A program made the translations under genes and the position numbers. The notes below the pieces were generated by a model. That model was given only the letters and a program-made list of their open reading frames with translations, was not told where the DNA came from and did not search any database. Below are positions 33,174 through 41,636 of a stretch of 64,000 nucleotides of DNA, piece after piece. Location of the stretch: the NCBI RefSeq assembly GCF_022095675.1, contig NZ_JAHYSG010000038.1:1-64000 (forward strand), in the 5' to 3' direction. Numbering within the stretch: the first letter of the stretch is position 1; each line of letters opens with the position of its first letter. Source of the stretch: Dactylosporangium sp. AC04546 (GTDB taxonomy: Bacteria; Actinomycetota; Actinomycetes; Mycobacteriales; Micromonosporaceae).

Positions 33174-33911
33174 ATGAATCTCGGACTTGCCGGGAAGGTC
33201 GTGCTGGTCACGGGCGCCTCCGGCGACATCGGGCGGGCGGTCGCCGCGGCGTTCGTCGGCGAGGGTGCCCGGGTCGTCGCCGGGTGGCACCGCAACGAGG
33301 ACGCGGCGCGCGGCATCCGGGGCGTCGCGATGACGGTGCGGATCGACCAGCGCGACCCCGGCTCCATCCGCGCCGCCGCCGAGGAGGTCGCGCGCACCGC
33401 CGGCGACGTCGCCGTCCTCGTCGCCAACGCGGTCGCCTGGCCGTCGTGGGACCCGGAGACCTGGGACAGCCTCACCGACGGCTTCGCGGCCAACGCGGTC
33501 GGGACGTTGTCGCTGGTGGAGGCGGTGCTGCCGGGGATGCGCGCGGCCGGCTGGGGCCGGATCGTGCTCATCTCGTCCGACGTGGTGGACCAGCCGATGC
33601 CGGCCGGGCTGGCCTACCCGGCGGCGAAGGGCGCACTGGAGACCGCCGCCCGGGTGCTCGCGGCGCGCGAAGCGCGGCACGGCATCCTCACCAACGTGGT
33701 GCGGCCCGGGTTCACGCTGACCGACCGGGCGCTGACGACTCCGGGCTTCGGCCAGGAGGTGGTCGACGCCGAGGCCGCCCGCACGCCGACCGGCCGCATC
33801 TGCACGCCGACGGACGTGGCCTCGGCGGTGCTGTACCTGGGCTCGGCCGCGAACGGCCACATCAACGCGGAGACGCTGTCGGTGGCGGGCGGCCGGCACC
33901 TGACGAGGTGA
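33174..33911 (+). CDS. SDR-family oxidoreductase
   Basis: A 245-residue classical short-chain dehydrogenase: cofactor motif TGASGDIG (about 12-19), structural NANAVAW in place of NNAG, catalytic Ser in VLISSDV, and catalytic YPAAK (about 143-147). Substrate unknown. The ATG follows TTTTGGAGTACCCAC. Its expression is probably released by the divergent MarR regulator. The C-terminus is the usual substrate-closing LSVAGGRHLT. Confidence 0.9.
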   Translation: MNLGLAGKVVLVTGASGDIGRAVAAAFVGEGARVVAGWHRNEDAARGIRGVAMTVRIDQRDPGSIRAAAEEVARTAGDVAVLVANAVAWPSWDPETWDSLTDGFAANAVGTLSLVEAVLPGMRAAGWGRIVLISSDVVDQPMPAGLAYPAAKGALETAARVLAAREARHGILTNVVRPGFTLTDRALTTPGFGQEVVDAEAARTPTGRICTPTDVASAVLYLGSAANGHINAETLSVAGGRHLTR

Positions 33912-33961
33912 GCGCCGCCCCGAATTGGGTATCCCTCCGTGGAGAACGGAGGAGGTTGACG

Positions 33962-34129
33962 ATGCGCAGAGCGTTCGGACGGTGGGCGGTCGCCGCCGTC
34001 GCGATCCCGCTCGCCGTGGCCGGGGCGCGGAAGGTCAGTGAGCGGATCGAGGCCCGGCGCGGCTCGACGCGGGCGTCGCGGCTGCTGCGGCAGGGCACGA
34101 CCCTCGCGGAGCGGCTGACGGGGCGGTAG
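33962..34129 (+). CDS. Small hypothetical membrane-associated protein
   Basis: 55 residues: a hydrophobic helix at about 8-23 (WAVAAVAIPLAVAGA) followed by a basic tail. The ribosome site CGGAGGAGG is excellent, which is the main reason to accept it. Similar tiny proteins follow SDR or unrelated genes in actinomycetes. No function can be assigned. Confidence 0.6.
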   Translation: MRRAFGRWAVAAVAIPLAVAGARKVSERIEARRGSTRASRLLRQGTTLAERLTGR

Positions 34130-34156
34130 GAAGCGCCGGTTCGGCTGGTAGGAAAG

Positions 34157-34189
34157 GCGGGCCCGGAGGACGGTTGCCTCCGGGCCCGC
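34157..34189. terminator. Perfect 13-bp hairpin, bidirectional terminator
   Basis: Arm GCGGGCCCGGAGG at 34157-34169 and its exact complement at 34177-34189, loop ACGGTTG. It sits between the converging small gene and the Tat-exported protein gene. Confidence 0.75.
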
Positions 34190-34195
34190 ACCGGT

Positions 34196-34876
34196 TCAGA
34201 CCTCCAGCAGCCACCAGGCGACCGGCACGCCGCCGGCCGGGGCGGCCGCGTTGAGGTACACGCGGAGCTGGCCGGTGCCCGAGTTCGGGACGGCGGCCTT
34301 CACCCAGACGGCGGTGTTGCGCTGGGCCACCGCGAGGGCGTGGGTCGAGGTGTACACCTGCAACCCCGCCACCGTCGCGCTCGTCGCGCCGGCGGGCACC
34401 GTCACGACGCCGCTGCGGGCGAAGCGGACCTGGCCCCGCACGTCGAGGGCCGTCTTGCTGAACTCGTCCGGCGCCGACGCCACCACGCCGATGCCGCCGA
34501 GGTCGGACGCCGTGCCGACCACGCCGTAGCCGATGTCGCTGCGGCCGACGAGGCCGTTGCCGTTCGAACTGAAGCCCACCACGCCGGCGTCAAAGCCGGA
34601 CGCGTCGACGCCCACGTCGGCCGACGCCTTGACGCCGACCGCGCCGCCCACCCCGACGGCGTTGCGGACCTCGAGGGTCGCGCCGCCCGCGGTCGAGCGC
34701 AGGATCGTGCCGGCGCCGCCGGCGTCGTTGTCGGCGCCCTGGACGACCGGGTCACCCGGCGCCGCACCGGCCGGTGTCGCGCTCAGCGCGAGCACGCCCG
34801 CGCCGGCCGCCGCCGCGCCGAGGCCGGTGAGCATCCCCCGCCGGCCGATCCGCTTCGCTGACTCCTGCTGTGTCAT
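34196..34876 (-). CDS. Tat-exported protein, beta-rich, function unknown
   Basis: 226 residues with a twin-arginine signal at the N-terminus (KRIGRRGMLTGLGAAAAGAG) and cleavage expected after PAGA near residue 38. The mature part is Gly/Val/Ala-rich with repeating beta-like stretches (VGVGGAVGVKASADVGVDAS; GVVGFSSNGNGLVGRSD), reminiscent of phage tail-fibre or adhesin-like repeats, ending in a compact VPVAWWLLEV. Related exported proteins occur in Streptomyces-type genomes without a known role. Single gene. Confidence 0.75.
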   Translation of the reverse strand: MTQQESAKRIGRRGMLTGLGAAAAGAGVLALSATPAGAAPGDPVVQGADNDAGGAGTILRSTAGGATLEVRNAVGVGGAVGVKASADVGVDASGFDAGVVGFSSNGNGLVGRSDIGYGVVGTASDLGGIGVVASAPDEFSKTALDVRGQVRFARSGVVTVPAGATSATVAGLQVYTSTHALAVAQRNTAVWVKAAVPNSGTGQLRVYLNAAAPAGGVPVAWWLLEV

Positions 34877-35006
34877 CAGACCATCCCTCCCGCTGGTTAC
34901 TCACAAGGAGAGCCGGCCCCACGGGGAGATACCGCGGGGCCGAGCAAGGAATCCGTCATCGATTCGGACCGATGCGCGGTTGCGCCGCGCCGGCCCGGCA
35001 CCGTGG

Positions 35007-36458
35007 CTACAGGCCGATGTTCGACTGCGGCCCGGAGTACGTGCGCAGCAGCGACGGCACGTCCGCCGCCGCGTCGAGCGTGTACGAGTAGAAGCTCGAC
35101 GGGGTGAACGCCGAGCCGTTGGTCTGCTGCTTGCCCGTGCAGTTGACGACGATGCTGCCGCTCTGGCGCAGCTGCGCCGCGGACGTGTCGTTGTAGTACG
35201 GGTTCGCGACCTTCTCGAAGTAGCTGTTCTCCAGCACCATCTTCGTGGCGCCGCGCGACAGGTTGCCGTACGACGTGATGTTCTGCAGGTAGTTGTTGTA
35301 GAGGTGCGCGTAGGCGACGTTGTCGGTGCTCGGGTTGCGCTGGTTCGTGTCGTGGATCCAGTTGTGGTGGATCGTCATGCGCGCGGTCACGTTGTCGGTC
35401 CAGCCGATGCCGAACGCCTTGTTCGTGTAGCCGAGGTTGTTCCACGACACCGTCAGGTTCGTGGTGTCCTTGCGGCTGTCGATGAGCCCGTCGTTGGTGC
35501 GGCTGATCGTGTTGTGGTCGATCCAGACGTGGTCGGCGGTGTCCATCTGGATGCCGTCGTAGTCGAAGTCCTTGTCGTCCGGGTCGTCGGAGGCGACGAG
35601 CGTGTCGCCGATGGTGAGGTTGCGGATGATGACGTTGCGGGTGCCGGCGCTGAGGTTGAACCCGCCGTTGAAGATCCGGCCGCTCTTGCCGACGCCGATG
35701 ATGGTCTTGTCGGACGTCACCGGGATCTCGTAGCCGTACGGCGTGACGGTCACGGTGGCATTGACCCGGATCACGTACTTGCCACTCATCGCCGCGTATC
35801 GCTTGAGATCGGCGAAGTTCGACACGGTGACGGTGGTGCCGCCGGCGCCGCCGGTGGTCCCGGCCGCGAAGCCGTCGGCGGTGTCCGACCACGTGCGCCC
35901 CGAAGAGGTCGTCGGCGCGGTCCCCACCTGGTTGAACGCGAACTGCATCCGGGCGACGTCGGAACAGGTCTCCTGGACGATCGGGTTGTTCCCGGCCGTG
36001 GAGCCGTCCTTGTCGCTGACACACAGCCCGGTGGCGACGTTCTTGATCAGGTACTTCCCGGCCGCCGCGGAGGACGCGGTGAACGTCCACTGCTGGTTCG
36101 TCTTGGTGCCGTCGCCGCAGCCCCACTGCTGCAGCTGCAGCCCGGAGGTCGTGGCACTGTTGGGGACATCGACGCACCTCGTGCTGCCGACATTCACCAA
36201 GGTGTACTGCGAGGAGCCCGCGACCTTCCATTGCTGGCGAGTCGCGCCGGACGCGCACGCCGCCTGCTGCAGCAGCGCGCCGTTGTCGGCCGACCCACCG
36301 GCCACCTCGACACACTTCCCGCTGGCACCCGGCACGACCGTGTAGACACCACCGGCGACCGGGGTGGTGGCGGCCTCGGCGGAGGGCAGCATCACCACCG
36401 CGACCACACCGGCGGGCACCGCCACCGCGGCGGCGAGGAGCACTCTCTTCAGACGCAT
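35007..36458 (-). CDS. Secreted pectate lyase (PL1) with RICIN lectin domain
   Basis: 483 residues: a Sec signal peptide (MRLKRVLLAAAVAVPAG, cleavage near AEA-A), a RICIN (QxW-type beta-trefoil) module at about 30-180 and a PL1 parallel beta-helix at about 195-483. PL1 motifs include VWIDHNTISRTNDGLIDSR (calcium-binding region) and TIHHNWIHDTNQRNP with the catalytic Arg. It cleaves de-esterified polygalacturonate by beta-elimination. It starts 14 bp after the methylesterase stop with a GGGAG site, so they are one operon. Its RICIN module is about 93 percent identical to that of the neighbour. Confidence 0.92.
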   Translation of the reverse strand: MRLKRVLLAAAVAVPAGVVAVVMLPSAEAATTPVAGGVYTVVPGASGKCVEVAGGSADNGALLQQAACASGATRQQWKVAGSSQYTLVNVGSTRCVDVPNSATTSGLQLQQWGCGDGTKTNQQWTFTASSAAAGKYLIKNVATGLCVSDKDGSTAGNNPIVQETCSDVARMQFAFNQVGTAPTTSSGRTWSDTADGFAAGTTGGAGGTTVTVSNFADLKRYAAMSGKYVIRVNATVTVTPYGYEIPVTSDKTIIGVGKSGRIFNGGFNLSAGTRNVIIRNLTIGDTLVASDDPDDKDFDYDGIQMDTADHVWIDHNTISRTNDGLIDSRKDTTNLTVSWNNLGYTNKAFGIGWTDNVTARMTIHHNWIHDTNQRNPSTDNVAYAHLYNNYLQNITSYGNLSRGATKMVLENSYFEKVANPYYNDTSAAQLRQSGSIVVNCTGKQQTNGSAFTPSSFYSYTLDAAADVPSLLRTYSGPQSNIGL

Positions 36459-36472
36459 CGAAACTCCCATGG

Positions 36473-37936
36473 TTAGAGCGGGTCCCAGCCGTCCGTGCCG
36501 GCCAGGTACTTCTGCGGGGTGTAGTTGGCCGCCTGCGCGTCGCTGAGCTGGGGCCGGTTGCTGTTGGTCCCGGCGCCGGCGCCGGTGTTGCGGTACTCCA
36601 GGAAGCGCGCGTTCTTCCACGAGTTCGACGACATGTCGGTCCACGGCTGCGCGGTGCGGATCGTCGCGCTGAGGCTCGACTCGCGGTACAGCACCTGGGC
36701 GGCGGGACCCCACGGCCGGCCGAGCGTGGTCACGTTGTTCGCGGCGCCGGTGATCGTGCACTGGTAGAAGAGGATCCCGTAGGTCTTGCTCGCGTCGGTG
36801 TTGGCCGCGGTGATGGGGCCGCCGCTCGATCGCTTCTCATAGATCGTGCTCGACCGGAACACGACGGTCGCGCCGCCGAAGATGAAGTCGACGGTGCCCT
36901 CGACGTAGGAGTTCACGATGTACGCGCGGTAGTTGTTCACCAGCAGGGTGTCCTGGTTGCCGAGGAACCGCACGCCGTCGAAGACCGAGCGGTCGGCGTT
37001 GAGGTTCGCGGCCACGGCCTGGCTGCCCTCGCCGTAGTCGTTGGACATGGTGAGGTTCTTGGCGACGAAGTCGTGGCCGTTGACGAACACCGTCGCGCTG
37101 CCCGACGTGCCGTAGCCGCCGGCCGAGCTGTGGTTGTTGACGATGACCACGTTCGACGGCCCGGAACCGAGGCCCTGCAGCGTCACGTACGGCTTGTTCG
37201 ACGGGATCGTCACGATCTCCCGGTACGTGCCGGCCTTGATGGTGATGACCCGCCGCGTCGTGTTGTTCGCCGGTACCGCGTCGATCGCCGCCTGCACCGT
37301 GCGGTAGGTGCCCGAGCCGTCGGCGGCGACGGTCGGTGTGGCGCCGTTCGTGGTCGTCGGCGTGGTCGGGGTGGTGCCGCCGACCTGGTTGAACGCGAAC
37401 TGCATGCGGGCGACGTCGGCGCAGGTCTCCTGCACGATCGGGTTGTTCCCGGCGGTCGAGCCGTCCTTGTCGCTCACGCACAGCCCGGTGGCGACGCTCT
37501 TGATCAGATACTTCCCCGAGGCGGCCGACGACGCCGTGAACGTCCACAGCTGGTTCGTCTTGGTCCCGTCACCGCAGCCCCACTGCTGCAGCTGCAGCCC
37601 GGAGGTCGCGGCACTGTTGGGGACATCGACGCACCTCGTACTGGAGATATTGACCAACGTGTACGGCGAGGAGCCCGCGACGCGAAACTGCTGGCGAGTC
37701 GCGCCGGAGGCACACGCCGCCTGCTGCAGCAGCGCGCCATTGTCGGCCGACCCACCGGCCACCTCGACACACTTCCCGCTGGCACCGGGCACGATCGTGT
37801 AGACGCCGCCGGCGACGGGCGTGGTGGCGGCCTCGGCGGAAGGCATCACCACCGCGACCACGGCGACGGTGGCGGGCACCGCGACGCCGAGGACGGCGAG
37901 CAGCAAATGTCGGCCGAGCCGACGCTGTCTGGGCAT
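36473..37936 (-). CDS. Secreted pectin methylesterase (CE8) with RICIN lectin domain
   Basis: 487 residues: signal peptide (HLLLAVLGVAVPATVAVVAV), RICIN module at about 36-190, a Thr/Pro linker and a CE8 domain at about 205-487. CE8 hallmarks are GNQDTLL (catalytic Gln/Asp region), GTVDFIFGGA with the nucleophilic Asp, and LGRPWGP with the substrate Arg. It removes methyl groups from pectin, producing the substrate of the PL1 lyase encoded next. It is the first gene of the operon, divergent from the sigma-sensor fusion gene with 269 bp between starts. Confidence 0.93.
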   Translation of the reverse strand: MPRQRRLGRHLLLAVLGVAVPATVAVVAVVMPSAEAATTPVAGGVYTIVPGASGKCVEVAGGSADNGALLQQAACASGATRQQFRVAGSSPYTLVNISSTRCVDVPNSAATSGLQLQQWGCGDGTKTNQLWTFTASSAASGKYLIKSVATGLCVSDKDGSTAGNNPIVQETCADVARMQFAFNQVGGTTPTTPTTTNGATPTVAADGSGTYRTVQAAIDAVPANNTTRRVITIKAGTYREIVTIPSNKPYVTLQGLGSGPSNVVIVNNHSSAGGYGTSGSATVFVNGHDFVAKNLTMSNDYGEGSQAVAANLNADRSVFDGVRFLGNQDTLLVNNYRAYIVNSYVEGTVDFIFGGATVVFRSSTIYEKRSSGGPITAANTDASKTYGILFYQCTITGAANNVTTLGRPWGPAAQVLYRESSLSATIRTAQPWTDMSSNSWKNARFLEYRNTGAGAGTNSNRPQLSDAQAANYTPQKYLAGTDGWDPL

Positions 37937-37965
37937 GGAACGGTCCTTTCGTCACGCACAGCTAC

Positions 37966-37994
37966 GGTGCCGCCAGGGGCGGACCGGCGGCACC
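37966..37994 (-). promoter_or_regulatory. Inverted repeat in the pectinase leader region
   Basis: GGTGCCGCC (37966-37974) and GGCGGCACC (37986-37994), separated by 11 bases, begin 29 bp upstream of the methylesterase start. It may be an mRNA hairpin or an operator. Further upstream, GTGGGAGCGATAACA (38008-38022) resembles half of a LacI-type cellulase/pectinase operator, and TCCTGGAAGATCTTGGAAGG (38041-38060) is a short direct repeat. Confidence 0.4.
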
Positions 37995-38205
37995 CTGGTA
38001 GATGCATCGGCCGTGGGAGCGATAACAAAAATTCGCGGCCGTCCTGGAAGATCTTGGAAGGCAGCGGCGGCCGTCGCTGCTTTACAGCCCGGACGTGCCG
38101 TGCAACCATGCGGGGCGCGATTTCCGCCCGGCGGCCACGAGCAGGACGGCTGGTGACCGCCGGCGCGGAGCCGGGCCGCAGAGCACGTCCGGAGGAGACC
38201 ACACC

Positions 38206-40356
38206 GTGACGGAGAGTAGGACCGCGCCGAAGACCGCCGGGACCACGATCGAGGACCCGGTCGCGCTCGTGCGGGCCGCCCAGGCCGGCGACGACCGGGC
38301 GCTCGAGCGGCTCGCCGCCGCGTTCCTGCCGCTGGTGTACAACGTCATCGGCCGCGCGCTCGACGGGCACGCCGACGTGGACGACCTCGTCCAGGAGACG
38401 ATGATCCAATTCGTGCGGGGGCTGCCGGACCTGCGGGAGCCGGAGCGGTTCCGAGCCTGGTTGATCGCCATCGCGTACCGCCAGGTCCAGCTGCACCTGC
38501 GCAACCGGCAGCGCAACCAGCGCCGGCGGCAGGAGGGGCCGGTGGAGCTCGCCGACCCGCGCGGCGACTTCGTCGACCGGACGGTCACCGAGCTCGTCCT
38601 CACCGGCCAGCGCCGCGAGCTGGCCGACGCCACCCGCTGGCTCGACGAGCGCGACCGGCACCTGCTCGCCCTGTGGTGGCAGGAGGCGTCGGGCACGCTC
38701 TCCCGGGCCGAGCTCGCCGCCGCCCTCGGGGTGGCGCCGGCCCACGCCGCCGTCCGGGTCCAGCGGATGCGCGCCCAGCTGGAGGTGGCCCGGTCGGTCG
38801 TGCGGGCACTGCGGGCCGAGCCGCGCTGTGCCGAGCTCGACGCCCTGGTGCGTCCCTGGCACGGCACCGCCGACGGCCTGTGGCGCAAGCGCCTGGCCCG
38901 GCACGTGCGCGGCTGCCCGGCCTGCGGCGCGCAGCGGACCGGCCTGGTCGCGCCGGAGCAGCTGCTGCGGGGCCTGGCGGCGGTACCGCTGCCGCTCGCG
39001 CTGGAAACACTGCGCGTCACGAGCCTCGGATCCGGCGCGGCCACCACACCGATCGCGGGCGCGGTCGCTGGCACGGGGCTGCTCGCGCACCTCCAGCACG
39101 CCGCCGGCACGAAGCTGGCCGCCGCCGGGGCCGTCGTGCTGATCGCCGGCGGCGGGATCGCGTTCGCGGTGTACGAGACGCCGCTCACCGACGGTGGCGG
39201 CCCGGTCGCCGCCCCGCCGCCCGCGGCCACCGCCACGGTGCCGCCGCCACCCACCGCGACCGGACCGTCCGGACCGGTGAGCGCCGCGCCGTCGGCGTCG
39301 GCGGCCGTCCCGCCGCCCGGCGGCACCGGTGTAACTTTCGCCGACATCTACGTCGCCCCCGGCGGGTCCGACACCGCCGACGGCACCGCGCAGCGGCCGT
39401 TCGCCACGCTCGGCAAGGCCGTCGCCGTGGTGCGGCCCGGCCAGACCATCGCGCTGCGCGGCGGGACGTACCGGCCGGCCGCCCCGGTGACGATCGGCAC
39501 CAGCGGCGACGCGGAGCACCACATCACGCTCAGCGCCTACGGCGACGAGAAGCCCGTCATCGACGCCGCCGGCATCCCGTCGGACAAGTACCTGGTCACG
39601 CAGCGGGCCTCGTACTGGACTGTGCAGGGGATCGAGGTCCGCAACGCGCCCAGCCACGCCTGGGTGTGCTTCTCCTGCCGGTACAACACCTTCCAACGCA
39701 TGACGATGCGCGACAACGCGTCGTCCGGCCTCACCCTGCGTGATCCCGGCACCGTCGGCAACCAGGTCCTGAACAGCGACTTCCTCGGCCGCGCCGGGAT
39801 CGGGCTGGGCATCAAGTTCGGCGACGGCGAGGGCAACGTCGTGCGCGGGTGCCGCATGAGCGGCGCGTCCGGCGACGGCGTCGACCTGGGCGAGTTCACC
39901 GGTGCGGTGACGCTGGAGTACAACTGGGCCTGGGGCAACGGCAAGAGCGGCTTCAACCTCGGCGGCGGCGACCCGCCGGCCGGCGCCGCGCACAAGCTGC
40001 GCCACAACGCCGCGTGGGACAACGCCCGCCACGGCTTCGCCGACGACGGCAACCCGGCCGCGCTGGAGCTGCAGAACAACACGGCGTTCCGCAACCGCGG
40101 CAACGGCTTCAACATGACCACCGCGGCGGCCGTCCTGCGCAGCAACGTCGCCGTCGGCAACGCCGCCCCCACCAGCACCGGCGCCGGGGTGCGCAGCAGC
40201 CGCAACACGTGGGACGAGGGCAGCTGGGACGCGACGATGTTCTCCTCGACCGACCCGGCCGTCGCGCAGGGCCCGCGCCGCGCCGACGGGACGATGACAC
40301 CGACCGACTTCCTGCGCACCGGCAACGGCATGGGTGCGTCGATGTCGGGCGGCTAG
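38206..40356 (+). CDS. ECF-type sigma factor fused to zinc anti-sigma motif, membrane helix and extracellular PL9-like beta-helix
   Basis: 716 residues. Sigma region 2 lies at about 37-102 (HADVDDLVQETMIQFVRGL, then FRAWLIAIAYRQVQ) and region 4 at about 129-199 (LSRAELAAALGVAPAHAAVR). HVRGCPACG at 233-241 gives the HxxxCxxC of zinc anti-sigma (ZAS) domains. One hydrophobic helix lies at about 303-324, then a Pro/Ala linker at 331-378, and a right-handed beta-helix at 380-716 beginning IYVAPGGSDTADGTAQRPFA, like PL9 pectate lyases. The sigma part would be cytoplasmic and the beta-helix outside. GTG 38206 follows GGAGGAG. It is divergent from the pectinase operon. The segment WGNGKSGFNLGGG appears to have Asn where I recall the catalytic Lys of PL9 enzymes, which suits a sensor. 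Confidence 0.9.
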   Translation: MTESRTAPKTAGTTIEDPVALVRAAQAGDDRALERLAAAFLPLVYNVIGRALDGHADVDDLVQETMIQFVRGLPDLREPERFRAWLIAIAYRQVQLHLRNRQRNQRRRQEGPVELADPRGDFVDRTVTELVLTGQRRELADATRWLDERDRHLLALWWQEASGTLSRAELAAALGVAPAHAAVRVQRMRAQLEVARSVVRALRAEPRCAELDALVRPWHGTADGLWRKRLARHVRGCPACGAQRTGLVAPEQLLRGLAAVPLPLALETLRVTSLGSGAATTPIAGAVAGTGLLAHLQHAAGTKLAAAGAVVLIAGGGIAFAVYETPLTDGGGPVAAPPPAATATVPPPPTATGPSGPVSAAPSASAAVPPPGGTGVTFADIYVAPGGSDTADGTAQRPFATLGKAVAVVRPGQTIALRGGTYRPAAPVTIGTSGDAEHHITLSAYGDEKPVIDAAGIPSDKYLVTQRASYWTVQGIEVRNAPSHAWVCFSCRYNTFQRMTMRDNASSGLTLRDPGTVGNQVLNSDFLGRAGIGLGIKFGDGEGNVVRGCRMSGASGDGVDLGEFTGAVTLEYNWAWGNGKSGFNLGGGDPPAGAAHKLRHNAAWDNARHGFADDGNPAALELQNNTAFRNRGNGFNMTTAAAVLRSNVAVGNAAPTSTGAGVRSSRNTWDEGSWDATMFSSTDPAVAQGPRRADGTMTPTDFLRTGNGMGASMSGG

Positions 40357-40375
40357 CAAGGCCCGCGACGCCAGA

Positions 40376-40513
40376 GTGCCGATCTTCGTGACCTCGGTCG
40401 TGCCGGCCGACACCGCCGGCATCCTCGGCGCGGTCCTCGTCGACCTCAGGGCGGTCGGCGCACTCGACGCCGACTGGGTTTCCGCCGACGCGCCGCAGGA
40501 CTGCCTGGCCTGA
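40376..40513 (+). CDS. Possible small ORF or gene remnant
   Basis: A 45-codon frame from GTG encodes VPIFVTSVVPADTAGILGAV followed by an acidic tail. Codon bias is normal for the genome, but there is no ribosome site and the product looks like the C-terminal piece of a larger protein. No family recognised. Confidence 0.25.
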   Translation: MPIFVTSVVPADTAGILGAVLVDLRAVGALDADWVSADAPQDCLA

Positions 40514-40533
40514 AGATCCTGTACCGTGCGCGG

Positions 40534-41544
40534 ATGTCTCGTGCGCGGCTGTTCATGGCCCTCACCGCCGTCGTGGTCGCGGTCCTGGGTCTGGCCACGC
40601 TGGTCTGGGCCACGCTCGCGGCCGTCCGCCCGGCCCGCGTCGAGCCGTACCTGGCGGTCGCCACCGAGGCGAACGCCCTCGTCCTGACGGTGCCCGCGGT
40701 GCTGTTCGGCTGCGCGCTGCTCGTGCTGGCCGCGCTGGTCCCGACCGGCCGCCCCGCCGCGCGCAGCGCGCTGGTGTGGGTGGCGAGCACCGGGACCGCC
40801 CTCGTGCTCTGGCTGTGCCTCGTCCACTACACGGCGGTGCACCCCACGGGGTACGACGTATGGCTCGTGCGCCCGTGGATCGGCGCCGTCGCCACGCCGG
40901 TGACCCTGCTCGCGCTGGTCGCCACGGCGGTGTGCGCCCGCCTCCCGGTCACGCGGCGGGCGCCGGCCGCTCCGGTGGGCGACACGACGGCCACAGTGGC
41001 ACCGGCGCCGCTGCGGCGCGCGGTGGGGTGGATCGTGGCCGGCAGCGTGGCCGGCATCGGCGCGTTCGCGCTGGCGGTGGCCCTCGACAGCACGGTCACG
41101 GTCGACCCGCTCTACGTGATGATGTACGTGGTCATCGGCGGCGCCCCGCTGCTCGCCGGCGCGGTGTGGGCGTCGGTCACCGCCGGCCTCGCCCGCTCCG
41201 GCCGGCTCATGTTCGCCCACCTGGCCCGGGCCGGCGCCGCGATCCTGCTTGCCGGCCTGTGGTTCGCCCTCGTCCAGGACGCGGAGGCCGCCGTCATCGC
41301 CGTGGGGCGCTACGCGGACGCCCGCCCGATCCCGCTGGCCGTGGGCGTGGGCCTGCTCCTGGCCGGCGCGGCCGCGATCGCCGCGACCGTCACCGGCCTG
41401 GCCGGGCTCGCCGATCCGCGGACCGAGCGGTACGTCCGCGACACCGAGGCCCGCGAGAACAACCCCTGGGCGGCATGGGAGCACCGGCCTGCACCGTCGC
41501 CGCTCACCGTCGTGGTCGCCGAGGAGTCGACCTGGACGTCCTAG
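40534..41544 (+). CDS. Polytopic membrane protein, function unknown
   Basis: 336 residues with about eight hydrophobic segments (about 8-30, 44-66, 76-97, 110-134, 164-186, 195-218, 232-250, 272-296) and a cytoplasmic tail. No conserved charged motif, transporter signature or enzymatic domain was recognised. It stands alone; a strong hairpin terminator follows. The ATG at 40534 is preceded by CCTGTACCGTGCGCGG with no clear ribosome site. Confidence 0.7.
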   Translation: MSRARLFMALTAVVVAVLGLATLVWATLAAVRPARVEPYLAVATEANALVLTVPAVLFGCALLVLAALVPTGRPAARSALVWVASTGTALVLWLCLVHYTAVHPTGYDVWLVRPWIGAVATPVTLLALVATAVCARLPVTRRAPAAPVGDTTATVAPAPLRRAVGWIVAGSVAGIGAFALAVALDSTVTVDPLYVMMYVVIGGAPLLAGAVWASVTAGLARSGRLMFAHLARAGAAILLAGLWFALVQDAEAAVIAVGRYADARPIPLAVGVGLLLAGAAAIAATVTGLAGLADPRTERYVRDTEARENNPWAAWEHRPAPSPLTVVVAEESTWTS

Positions 41545-41602
41545 AGCCCCTTGGCGCCGTCGGTGGGCCGCATCAGCGCGCTCACGGTCACGACCGAAGG
41601 GA

Positions 41603-41628
41603 ATGGCCCGGCCGGGCGGCCGGGCCAT
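41603..41628. terminator. Perfect 11-bp hairpin, bidirectional terminator
   Basis: ATGGCCCGGCC (41603-41613), loop GGGC, and complementary GGCCGGGCCAT (41618-41628), between converging genes. Confidence 0.7.
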
Positions 41629-41636
41629 GAGCAGCC

